Below, one piece after another: positions 18,801 to 26,374 of a stretch of DNA of 64,000 nucleotides; positions within the stretch are counted from its first letter, which is position 1; every line of letters begins with the position of its first letter. This DNA is from Bacteriovorax stolpii. GTDB taxonomy: Bacteria > Bdellovibrionota > Bacteriovoracia > Bacteriovoracales > Bacteriovoracaceae. The position numbers and the translations under genes were made by a program. Location: positions 2,046,001 through 2,110,000 of the forward strand of contig NZ_CP025704.1 of assembly GCF_002872415.1 (NCBI RefSeq), given 5' to 3'. The notes under the pieces are model-generated. The model made no database searches. It was given only the letters and a program-made list of their open reading frames with translations, and had not been told where the DNA came from.

Positions 18801-20548
18801 CCATGTTTCCCTTTCGACAGAACAAGGAACGTATGTTTTTGATTAAGGTCGGCATCCGTATAAGTTATAGTCGCATTAACGACTCCACCGGGAAAAATGA
18901 AAAAGTCATTAATCTCACCTAGAATAGGTAATGAATTACCTACAATAGTAATTAGAATATTCTTTGTTCCAACTCCACCTGCAGAATCCTTTACTGCAAC
19001 AACGATTGAATCCTGTCCAACTTCTCCTGGTTTTGCTGAATAATACAAAACACCTTGTTGATTAATAACTGCAGTTCCTTTTGTTGGCCTTCCTTCTATA
19101 CTAAAATAATGACTTTGCCCTACATCTGGATCATTGAATGTCACTGGCAAGCTAATCTTTTGAGCTTGAAAAATAGTTTGATCAGCAACGCTGATAACTG
19201 GAATTGTATTAGGGTTAACTGTTACATTTACAGTTTTGAGTGCAGACAACGCCGGTAAGCCACTATCACTCACTTTAATAATAAAACTATCTGTGCCGAC
19301 ATAATTAGGAGCTGGACGATATGCAAATCGAGCACCATATGGAGTCAATGCTCCATGAGCTGCATTTTGATAAATTTCGTACGTAAAAGACTGTGAAACA
19401 GTATTAGGATCATTTGGATTAACAAACGTCTGCCCAATCGAATTTTGATATACATTAATATCTACAGCAATTGGATTTGGGGCGATATTCTGCTCAACTT
19501 GAACATCTACAGTAATTGATGCGGATAAAGACGGAGAGCCATTATCCTTAACTTGAACAACAATTTGATCAGCACCAAAATAATTATTTAAAGGAAGATA
19601 GTATAAAAATCCTTGCGCCGTAACATACGCAACTCCATTCTCAGGGCCAGTGGTAATTGCATAAGAATGAATCTGATTTGCGTCTGGGTCATTTGGAGAA
19701 ATTCTTGTGACACCTTGGAAATTCTGAAGAATTTTGATATTTTGAGCAGTTGGTGCAGGAGGTTGGTTTGTTTCAAAATATTTACCTGACTTATTTTGAT
19801 TAATCGCTTTTACATATTGATTTTGGGCCATTGTTTGCCCTGATCTTAAATCATCACTATCAATGTCTTTCACTATCTTTAAATTTAAACTGTGATTTAG
19901 ATCATCAAATATCCCTTGAGCTCCAACCTTAATGCTTATAGTATTTTTCTTTTTTAAGGTTATTCTTTCAACAACAGTTTCATTATGATCGTTAAGACTC
20001 AATCTTTTCGTTAAGCTTTCACCATTAACAGTTACCGAAACATTTTTTAATTGATCATTAATAAGAACAATTGAATAAGTTCCAGATGGTTTTTGGATAT
20101 CAAAACTACGCTGAAATTCAAAACAATCGAATAAACCAAGAGTTAACCGGCATGTAGTTGAAGGTTTTACATTTTCAAAGCTAAGTATTTCACTAGAAAC
20201 GGAAGGAACAGCTATCACACTTTTTGATGCTAACTCTATCCATTCACCATCTTTAAAACCTTGAACATAAATCTGATACTCTCCTGTTTTATTCAGAAAA
20301 GCGTTGAACTTACTTGATGATATAAAGACTTTTGGAATTGATTTAGAATCGTTTTTTTGAACAATCCACTTAAACCTCTCGTAAATTCCTTTATGATTAT
20401 TTACATTTAGATCAACTTGACCTCCAACAAGAATAGCATCTTGCCCTAGAATGTTCTCTAATGCGTTTGAATTATTCGAATTAAAAGAAAGAAATAAAAC
20501 AAATAGGTAAATGAAAAGAAAAATCCTTTTCCCCGATGAAAATTCCAT
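12890..20548 (-). CDS. Giant exported cadherin-like/PKD repeat protein
   Basis: A 2552-residue exported protein, first gene of the operon. Residues 1-29 are a long hydrophobic signal sequence; 30-255 form a unique N-terminal region. About 262-1290 contain eleven tandem cadherin-like (tandem-95 type) repeats of about 95 residues, each beginning near N-x-x-P, with NDPD/TDAD acidic motifs suggesting calcium binding. About 1295-1865 are PKD-type domains (VDFGDGS and related), a twelfth cadherin-like repeat spans about 1868-1960, and more PKD domains (VVWDFGDGS, LWDFGDGH) run to about 2515. The C-terminus is a short basic tail (KNRVAH) with no sorting signal or membrane helix. It is likely a long extracellular adhesive fibre; the ligand is unknown. 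Base composition is visibly more AT-rich than the flanking housekeeping genes. Confidence 0.88.
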   Translation of the reverse strand: MEFSSGKRIFLFIYLFVLFLSFNSNNSNALENILGQDAILVGGQVDLNVNNHKGIYERFKWIVQKNDSKSIPKVFISSSKFNAFLNKTGEYQIYVQGFKDGEWIELASKSVIAVPSVSSEILSFENVKPSTTCRLTLGLFDCFEFQRSFDIQKPSGTYSIVLINDQLKNVSVTVNGESLTKRLSLNDHNETVVERITLKKKNTISIKVGAQGIFDDLNHSLNLKIVKDIDSDDLRSGQTMAQNQYVKAINQNKSGKYFETNQPPAPTAQNIKILQNFQGVTRISPNDPDANQIHSYAITTGPENGVAYVTAQGFLYYLPLNNYFGADQIVVQVKDNGSPSLSASITVDVQVEQNIAPNPIAVDINVYQNSIGQTFVNPNDPNTVSQSFTYEIYQNAAHGALTPYGARFAYRPAPNYVGTDSFIIKVSDSGLPALSALKTVNVTVNPNTIPVISVADQTIFQAQKISLPVTFNDPDVGQSHYFSIEGRPTKGTAVINQQGVLYYSAKPGEVGQDSIVVAVKDSAGGVGTKNILITIVGNSLPILGEINDFFIFPGGVVNATITYTDADLNQKHTFLVLSKGKHGKVLLTQQGILTYIPDDGFIGTDSITIAVSDNANPVGIASKAINITVRPNSKPVVIANDLISIQGEEVTTQVSFTDADIGQHHTFSIVTMPAHGTASLDQSGILTYSANSGYRGSDSIVVAVSDNVNPPGIGTKTINISVIDNTIPVVAGNNIVLPQGGVGSTLITFTDPDVGQTHTFQVPISPSHGTATFDQNHNVNYTHTDKCSIAPDTFSVSVADSANPPGIGTKTINVSFTPNTKPTAIIADFSIQQNESSSKQLTVSDPDAGETFTYSIKNGAQYGNATVSSTGLVTYTHLGIVPSATDTFEVSIKDRMGDCSGGEVVKIVNVNILPNRVPTLNIADLIVEEDSSTQTIMNANDPDQYQVLDYIVSIPPVNGTVVVNQFGNLTYTPNAGYFGHDEFKITVKDNGQPILSAEKIVNVTVVPKNSPPNPTSSSIAVLSGLNGSTTISPGDPDVSQIHTFEIISSPTLGTATVNNFGVLTFIANPGAVGLEEIQVRVTDNGTFPQSAIVYVPVQVIQNLPPNPTAISEQVISGMTRLFAISPNDPNEAQFPQAYSFIIETQPAQGTAVVDEEGNLSYTAAVGFVGTITFDVKVLDEGNPQLSGLAHVTLDVLANSAPVVASASLTTDLNVSLNHQIQFSDANSEYQTFTYSISEQGSHGVASVDASGMVTYEPEEDYLGEDSIVVTVTDNGNPALSGNATYSINVQDSNNIPPVMSGVSHVFESTSEPAFVRFNLLDLMDTDGEIVETKVDFGDGSPILVIKKNDLGPNNGRAFLDRFNHFYRQYGTYLLTVKVKDNSNAVTTETRSIVYGPNTPPVPRMNYDVLVGQVPLTINLNGSPSTDADGTIQRYTFNVLRADNRQNVYSSSGTGIPAFAHTLNAQGKYILRVCLVDDKQAIRCNEQFAYAGTSRPDYGGRISYASFSATPRQGSAGYSISLNGSASTGAQSAPIVAYQWKVTSLLSEQNGRIYSDFATGVSASMILPYSGLYYIQLTVTDQNGNQSTAQTSVIVDGPSSQPELIAVNYGNGTFGYRLETNGKPIDSSTIYWDLGNGTFATGNQVFTTYGIVDTYAVKAQVIDANGVKYELTKTINLNNDPTFPSIVIGQAPNGTYNPNQSFNIDVSGTTDSHGPLTFTWTFGEGIPSITGVGNDYAVISGTYPTPGDKKVELRVTNTQGFSSLYTFPITFRAAGAGSQNGPYYPGSIYPGRGSAPLTVNTAYNTLNDNSALYYIWNFGRYDGDIVVTSAPNAQNTYYHPGSFAVNVTSVYANGNRKSNYIGNINVNSYNQKPVVIGQNLTLHKNTSVTTYVSYSDPDLNIQLHNFSISQQPVNGVASISASGKLVYIPNSNYLGNDTLKVRVTDNATIPASGEANINFSVVEPNAGNANMPPEADDLYYGFENSSYPRQVYFTLAGLHDPDGFISKVVWDFGDGSAPVEITKEMLEDGVGFEESYHLYTQNGTYPVIVKAYDNKGAILTVNSSVVMAANSLPVPRFTTNVTGTGPYTITLNASASTDADGTIEEYCWYVTKDGDEYHDECDNNPIHTVVVDDQGTYNFEFGVSDNAHGSRFTNFSMMVDGSDHNQDVLPSAKINTAQSRIGSAPYSITWSSADSVAQNGKTIAKTLWKFSSKKVVNYGNAASPNYNYTIPGTDFITLRVFDSAGKSSKHTLPIYIGSAPTLQADFSIKGDGLNFAFDGSSWSQGHIADFFLWDFGDGHYGLGSNVFHKYEKEGEYRVVLTIMDLAGNVTSKSDMLIVGSGVRPPDDNISFPSPRRVVRVNQSTSFNIVAGGTGNFSTKVDYGDGTFSNNIFATHSYSTTGVYRARILTTDNDTGRSKEYVVFVSVVTALQEDPSFWVTPEALETPNTFKITVSYNSAEFSPTTFRWGIHDGQGLIAVMQTSSPQTTYTLPGPGNYSVEVYGTDAAGRVDYGANSFVVGAKMKNARMIKELPTSYVNKKKMNYLRVLKNRVAH

Positions 20549-20581
20549 GGCTCTTTACTTCCCTGTAAATAAATTTGTTTA

Positions 20582-20611
20582 ATTAAACTTGATGAATTTA
20601 AGGAGTGTCAA
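20582..20611 (-). promoter_or_regulatory. Promoter of the giant surface-protein operon
   Basis: On the minus strand, TTGACA (20611-20606) is followed after 18 nt by TTTAAT (20587-20582), a perfect -35 and a 5/6 -10. Transcription would begin about 25-30 nt before the ATG at 20548. The surrounding 193-bp gap (20549-20741) is very AT-rich and holds no gene. Confidence 0.65.
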
Positions 20612-20741
20612 GTAGTCGCATTGGAATATTTTGCAATACTTGAAAGGTTTTACAAAAAAAATAACATAATTCAATATGAATATTTAAAATTGTGCAAAAA
20701 TTAAAAATATAATTTTGTGAGGTTGTATTTAAAATGAATTT

Positions 20742-23700
20742 TTAATATGGATATGTGTGTTTAGAATCCGTATCGTAGGCCGAATCATCAACCGGGATCA
20801 CACATCTAAACCCAACATCCGCTCTACTCACAGTGCTGTCAATAAGCTCAGAGCTAAAACGCCCTGCTCTATTTCCTGAAAGATAACTTCCACCTACTGC
20901 AAAGTTTTTGTTACCTGCAGCTGAACCATTAACAATAATACCGTCTTCATGAAGTTTGTTCGTTGTAATTCCGCTTGATGGTCCGATTGCCAGAATCCAG
21001 TCAAGATATGCACTAAAGTTTGTGCGGTCAAGATTACTCGTTACTGGTAGACCTAATGGATAAATAAAGTGAGTTGCGCCAAATAATTGATCTGAGAACG
21101 TCCAGTTCGTTAACCATGAATCGTCTGAATAATATTCAACAGTAGCCCCTGAAGCATGATTGGCTGCCGTCGTGCCACTATATCCTCTACTTAGGCCTGT
21201 AAAATAACCGCCCGTAGCGTCTGAAGAAAGACCTGAATAAGCCATCAACTCGTTTCCAACTTTTATAACACCCGAACTTGGGAATCCAGCAATCCCTCCG
21301 ATTGCAACTTTAAGTGATGTATCCACAGCATCATTGGCCAGAATTAATGAAGTCGTTGAAGCATTAATAATACCATCTCCACCTTCAGAGAACGGTCCAA
21401 TGATATTATTGAAAGCATACGTAGGTGAAGAAGTTCCTGCAAAATCTGTCGCGGTAAAACTGTAAGTTCCCCCAGTTTTAGCTGTACATACTTTTGTATT
21501 ATTCACCGGCGTAGATCCAGATATGTTTGCAGAGCAATTCATTCCATCATTTACCCACTCCGCAACGTTTCCATATAAATCTTGAATCCCAAAACGAGAC
21601 ACACAAGCTTCAGTTCCTTTACTACTTCCCCAAGCAATTGATCCCGTATATAGAGATCTGATATTTGAAGAAGCTGTACCTGGAAGTGAATAAATAAATG
21701 ATGTCGAAGGAATCGCAGAATCCGTATAAGCAGTTTCTAAACCACTTGCTGCACTTCCGTTACAACGTGATTGCACGTTAAGTGAGAATCCTTGTTCCAT
21801 TTCAGTAATTTCTGGATCAGTGATTGAAATTTTATGAGAAGCATAGGCTATGTAATCTTTCTTATTAGGAAGAGTTACAGACGTCGAAGAAAGATCCATA
21901 TCTGCAGCTGTTGTTGGAACAGCTCTCGCCGCACAAAGTGCCATAGCTCTATCTTTTGTTACGTTAACAAGTGGTGGGTTAAGTGCAGTTCTTGCACCTT
22001 CAGAATAAAGAGCTGGAGTTGCAGAAGATTGCAGAACTTCCCATGAAGATGATCCTGTTGAACGATAACAAATACCAGTTGAACGACTGTAGTAAAGTTC
22101 ATTCGCAGTTGTTGCCCATGCATTGTTTGGAGCACCTACCCCAATACACCCGTTACTAGTGCAGGCCGGAGCTGGAGCATAAGCACACCCCATTTCTTGT
22201 GTATCAACTAATAAGTCTCTTCCATAGTCATAATAACCGCCCGTTGAGCCTGGTCCTGAGTATTCACAACGGAAGTTACTTGTTTGGTCCACATGATTAG
22301 GAGTCGTCCCTGTTGTAATGTTCATACCATTACACATTTCCTGGTTTACAATCCAGCGGTGAACAAATGAATAATTTGCCGGAGCAGCCAAGACACGAAC
22401 TTCCGAGAAAATCTCTGACGTATATGTTGGAAAATTTCTTCTGTTGTCTACTGGACGAACTACATAGTAATAAACTTTACCAGCAACTGCTGTCGTATCT
22501 GTATATGTTCTTACGCTTGGGTCAGTAATTGTAAAGACAGATGTAGAAGATGTATTCTTTAGGTGACCACCTTTAAAATCATAATCAGTGTCTTTCTCTC
22601 GACGATAGACGTTCCATCCAGCAATCTGAACTCCACTCTCTGGACCAGAGCCAACAAGCGTAAAAGGCTTCCAAGCTAGCGTAACCTTTGCAGGAACGTA
22701 TTCTTGCCAGTCATCATCTGTAACGCCTGTACTAACATAACATTTATTAGTTACCGTATCTAAAACATATTGTCCTACAAACGATGGTGTAAGCGAATTT
22801 GTTGGATCATCATCAATAAAATAGTTTTCACCTGAATTTACACCCGCTTTTCTTGTTACAGGGCACGATGTTTTCAAATCAACCCAAGAGTATTCTGTAT
22901 TGCTTGTACTTCTATAACAACGCTTATTAGATGAATCCCAGAAAATAACTCCAGCGGCTGTCGGGATAATTGTACTGTGAGGGGTACTTGTCCCTGTACA
23001 AGAAGCATTAGTTCCACATTTCTGAGTATCTGTTGAAAGGTTATAATTACACTGAGTCTCTCCTTCTGCAACAGGAGCACCATTCTTGTCTGTTTTTAAA
23101 CCAACAGACGAAATATTATTCCATCCACCGTGAAGAGCAGCGATCGGATGAACAATGAAAGAGAATGTTTTTGTAACAGAGTTAGCTGGTAATGGACCAC
23201 CATCAGAAATAGTCACTCCAATATTCGCATTCCCGGAAACCCCGTCGACAGGATCCAATTTAAAATAAATTTTATGAGCGCTGACATCTACAACACCAGC
23301 TGCATCAATAACAATCGCTGTTGGAGTTCCAGAAGCTAGTGTGTTTGGACGGGCCTCTCCAGCATCTTCCACTCCATTATCATTTAGATCGTAAAAAATA
23401 CTAATCGCAGAAATTGGTAACACGTTTGTATTATCAGATGTAAGTGCCGTAATTCTAATTTGCTGATTGTCTTCGTCTGCTGTCGAACCGTCATCTTCAT
23501 CAACTACAAAGCCTGCACTCTGAGTGTCTCCACCTTCGTTTGTTTGAATTGATGTGAAAAATGAACGGAAGACAGGTGGATCATCAACAGAGGTTACTGT
23601 TAGTTGAAATGTACCTGTTCGTGTATCTACTCCAGAATCATCTGTCCCACCATTATCTTGCACTGTTACTGTAATATTAGTTGTTCCAGATTTATCTGTT

Positions 23701-26177
23701 GCCGGAACATAAGAGATTTTATAATTTGAAATTGCTGGATTTAATTCCCATCCAGACGATGTATAAATATAGCACTTATTATTTAGCGTGTTTAGATAAT
23801 GCTTACCAATGGTAGTTGCAACACTAGGCACTGCAGCTCCATAAGTAGTCGAATCAGAAACATTTATATTACAATCGGCCGGGTACGCTGTTAATGATGG
23901 GTACAATTTCCAATCTGCACTTGTTGTCCCTGTTCCAACATAACAACGAAGATTTGTAATATCAAAATAATACGCATTAACACTTGCTGTAACGTTGTTA
24001 ACCGGTGTTGTTGTCCCTGGTTTATAATTTAAACAAGCAACATTGGGAACCAGAGTTGAGACGGAACTATTTAAGGTCACTGTTGTAAGTTCTGACGCTT
24101 CGTATTTATCCCCACTTGGTCTAACATAAATATTTTTAAAACTCGTTGATGGTGACGCTAAATCTTCATTGATCGTCATATTTGTAGTTGAGACGAGAGT
24201 AACTGCTGCGTTTGATGGACTATTTAGTGCGAGAGCAGTTTCACTTAATAATGGAGCATCATTCACTCCAGTCACAGAGATAAATACACCTTGAGCATTA
24301 ACTGAAGTTGCACCACTTGAATCCGTTACTGAGTAATAAAGACATACATTACCATAAAAATCTAATAATGAATCAACTCTAACTGTTGCTGTACATTTAC
24401 CAGTCGTAGTATCACAAGTCGCGACTGCAGGAGCTGGAGGAGTTACAATAAACTTAGAATTTGGTGTTAATAATAGCATTCCTGCTGTCGTTATTGCCGG
24501 ACAAGTTGTTGACGTTGCCAAGTTCTCATCTATTACAGCATTAATAGTCATTGCCGAAGCATAGCTATCTACATCTTGCAAATCAATTGTAACTAAATGA
24601 TTCGTCTTTTCTTCACGAAAGGTAGTAGATGGTGCATAAACTGACAGATCCATAAAGTCTCTTCCGACCATCGGAAGATCATTCGTCGAAGTCACATTGA
24701 TCTGAATAGTCCCCGTATTTGTAGAACTAGAAATCCCATTACTTACTCTATAAGTAATAGTGTCGTAAGCATTCACCCCGCCAGCAAGAGAAACTGCAGA
24801 AGGTGTACTTGTTGGAGATGGCGTTTGTGTTTCATGCCCCGCAACGACAGCTGCTGAAACCAACTTATTAGCTTGAGGATGATTATTAATCAAATCAGCA
24901 ACTTTTTGCGCTGTCGTAATCCCAAGGTTTAAATAGATGCTTATTGCATCTCCATTTACTCTAACAAAACTTTCCTGGTATGAAGAAATCAAACCAAAAG
25001 AAGCTGCTTTGGTAAAAGGTGAATTGCTATCTTGAAGATCAAAATACTGAATCGAAATATTATTGCCGTAAATTCCGTTTGCAACTGCAGTATATGTGAT
25101 ATCACCATTAATCGTGACTGTCGCTGCCGCTGGAGTTGAAGTCGTATACGCATCTCCATCTGTCGGAGTATAAGTACAAGTCGTATCGTATTTTCCATTC
25201 GTCGAACCAGCTAGGTTCATACAGTTTGTTACAGTCCCTTTTGGTGATGAAACAAAAGTATACTGGAAATTTGCAGCCGCTGTTGAATTGATATCCCCTG
25301 CTGCCGGAATCGTAAAATTAATACCCGTTGGTGTAGATGTATTACTTTCAGCACCTGTCACGTTTAGCGACTTGGCTACTGGTTGTAAATAAGCTGTTGC
25401 TGTCGATATTGGAGAAATAGTTAAAGAAACTGCTTTCGTAGCACTCTCCCCATCTACATCCGTTACTGTATAAGAGAACCCTGCACTTCCCGATTTATGA
25501 AGTTTAGGTGAAATCGTCGTTGTACAAACTCCAGCAGAACACTCACAACGGTTATTAACCTGAGTTTTAATTGGAGCAAACTCCTGAAGCATTGTCTGTC
25601 CCAAGACATAATAATTTTGAACAATCGTCTCACTAGGATGATTTGTCGCGAGAGTTAAAAGATTCGTTGCCTGGGCCACAAACACAGTCATGGCACTATC
25701 AATACTTGCTTGAGAAAAACTAGTTCTCATCGTAGTGAATGCTGTCAACATATTATTTCTATACGTCGCAGCCGTAGCCGTATCTGGAACCGGAATACTA
25801 TTGGCCAGATTGTAAAAAGCTGCATAAACATCAGCTGCTTTATTTTCCAAACCATTATTTAAAAGTAGCGGTGAAATGGCCTCAATATTAGATGAAATCG
25901 CAGACACCTTACAAGAAACCGCCTGGTCTTTATTTGCATCTGTATAGGTCAGCGTGATTGTTTTTGGAGTTTCCTCGGCCAGCGTATCAGACGACTTCGT
26001 CCCTACCGGTTTATATCTTTGCTCTTCAATACTGTAACAACTTCTCGTCACTGTACTAAACGCTTCATTCTCTCCACACACAGCTTTTTTCTCCGTGGCC
26101 TTTGGCACACAGGCAGACACCACAATCATCAATGTGGCGAGCTTAAAAGTGTTGATAAAACTTCTTTTCAGTAGCAT
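20742..26177 (-). CDS. Giant lipoprotein with Ig/cadherin-like, FnIII, phage-tail-like and SUMF1-like domains
   Basis: An 1811-residue lipoprotein (lipobox VSAC, lipidated Cys23). Residues 75-260 include an early cadherin-like repeat split by a helical insert (about 95-205). Cadherin-like repeats continue to about 1010; an FnIII domain lies at about 1163-1262 and a SUMF1-type domain at about 1267-1796 (LYGNVAEWVND; final DVGFRC). Five copies of a short motif ending CY..T....W occur at about 736-758, 794-811, 1079-1099, 1137-1160 and 1361-1380. Within the SUMF1 region, about 1605-1690 resemble a phage-tail module (GLSRGYSGTTAANHASG). The start has GAGGAG about 11 nt upstream. A cell-surface display scaffold is inferred. 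It has its own transcript upstream of the cadherin/PKD operon. Confidence 0.85.
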   Translation of the reverse strand: MLLKRSFINTFKLATLMIVVSACVPKATEKKAVCGENEAFSTVTRSCYSIEEQRYKPVGTKSSDTLAEETPKTITLTYTDANKDQAVSCKVSAISSNIEAISPLLLNNGLENKAADVYAAFYNLANSIPVPDTATAATYRNNMLTAFTTMRTSFSQASIDSAMTVFVAQATNLLTLATNHPSETIVQNYYVLGQTMLQEFAPIKTQVNNRCECSAGVCTTTISPKLHKSGSAGFSYTVTDVDGESATKAVSLTISPISTATAYLQPVAKSLNVTGAESNTSTPTGINFTIPAAGDINSTAAANFQYTFVSSPKGTVTNCMNLAGSTNGKYDTTCTYTPTDGDAYTTSTPAAATVTINGDITYTAVANGIYGNNISIQYFDLQDSNSPFTKAASFGLISSYQESFVRVNGDAISIYLNLGITTAQKVADLINNHPQANKLVSAAVVAGHETQTPSPTSTPSAVSLAGGVNAYDTITYRVSNGISSSTNTGTIQINVTSTNDLPMVGRDFMDLSVYAPSTTFREEKTNHLVTIDLQDVDSYASAMTINAVIDENLATSTTCPAITTAGMLLLTPNSKFIVTPPAPAVATCDTTTGKCTATVRVDSLLDFYGNVCLYYSVTDSSGATSVNAQGVFISVTGVNDAPLLSETALALNSPSNAAVTLVSTTNMTINEDLASPSTSFKNIYVRPSGDKYEASELTTVTLNSSVSTLVPNVACLNYKPGTTTPVNNVTASVNAYYFDITNLRCYVGTGTTSADWKLYPSLTAYPADCNINVSDSTTYGAAVPSVATTIGKHYLNTLNNKCYIYTSSGWELNPAISNYKISYVPATDKSGTTNITVTVQDNGGTDDSGVDTRTGTFQLTVTSVDDPPVFRSFFTSIQTNEGGDTQSAGFVVDEDDGSTADEDNQQIRITALTSDNTNVLPISAISIFYDLNDNGVEDAGEARPNTLASGTPTAIVIDAAGVVDVSAHKIYFKLDPVDGVSGNANIGVTISDGGPLPANSVTKTFSFIVHPIAALHGGWNNISSVGLKTDKNGAPVAEGETQCNYNLSTDTQKCGTNASCTGTSTPHSTIIPTAAGVIFWDSSNKRCYRSTSNTEYSWVDLKTSCPVTRKAGVNSGENYFIDDDPTNSLTPSFVGQYVLDTVTNKCYVSTGVTDDDWQEYVPAKVTLAWKPFTLVGSGPESGVQIAGWNVYRREKDTDYDFKGGHLKNTSSTSVFTITDPSVRTYTDTTAVAGKVYYYVVRPVDNRRNFPTYTSEIFSEVRVLAAPANYSFVHRWIVNQEMCNGMNITTGTTPNHVDQTSNFRCEYSGPGSTGGYYDYGRDLLVDTQEMGCAYAPAPACTSNGCIGVGAPNNAWATTANELYYSRSTGICYRSTGSSSWEVLQSSATPALYSEGARTALNPPLVNVTKDRAMALCAARAVPTTAADMDLSSTSVTLPNKKDYIAYASHKISITDPEITEMEQGFSLNVQSRCNGSAASGLETAYTDSAIPSTSFIYSLPGTASSNIRSLYTGSIAWGSSKGTEACVSRFGIQDLYGNVAEWVNDGMNCSANISGSTPVNNTKVCTAKTGGTYSFTATDFAGTSSPTYAFNNIIGPFSEGGDGIINASTTSLILANDAVDTSLKVAIGGIAGFPSSGVIKVGNELMAYSGLSSDATGGYFTGLSRGYSGTTAANHASGATVEYYSDDSWLTNWTFSDQLFGATHFIYPLGLPVTSNLDRTNFSAYLDWILAIGPSSGITTNKLHEDGIIVNGSAAGNKNFAVGGSYLSGNRAGRFSSELIDSTVSRADVGFRCVIPVDDSAYDTDSKHTYPY

Positions 26178-26266
26178 CTAGTCGTAACTCCTCAACTACT
26201 TATCGCAAAATATGATGTGACCTTTACTATTTTATCTCCTACATCCATTGTCAGGTACCTTTCTTT

Positions 26267-26322
26267 CCCCTTGGAGAACCCCCTATAAAAACCGAGTGTT
26301 CCGGACGGTCTCTCCTAAGGGG
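26267..26322. other. Long imperfect hairpin between divergent genes
   Basis: CCCCTTGGAGA (26267-26277) pairs with TCTCCTAAGGGG (26311-26322), one base bulged; inside, ACCG (26291) pairs with CGGT (26306). It lies in the 197-bp gap between two divergent genes and could be a leader RNA structure on either strand. No T-run marks it as a terminator. Confidence 0.4.
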
Positions 26323-26362
26323 TGGAAAAAAAAGTGTGTCTTTTTATTGGCGGGCCCCATGG

Positions 26363-26374
26363 TAGAATATAAGT
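26363..26374 (+). promoter_or_regulatory. -10 element abutting the barrel-protein ATG
   Basis: TAGAAT (26363-26368) lies 6 nt before the ATG, so transcription would start at the A of the ATG. No SD precedes the gene. The -35 region is poor, so the call is tentative. Confidence 0.35.

Noticed and set aside
26240-26330. Glycine-riboswitch-like strings on the minus strand (GGAGAGACC, AAGGGG, AGGTACC).
   Set aside because: The conserved closing strand of the aptamer is missing, and GGAGA instead pairs with the TCTCC of a simple inverted repeat. No glycine gene follows.
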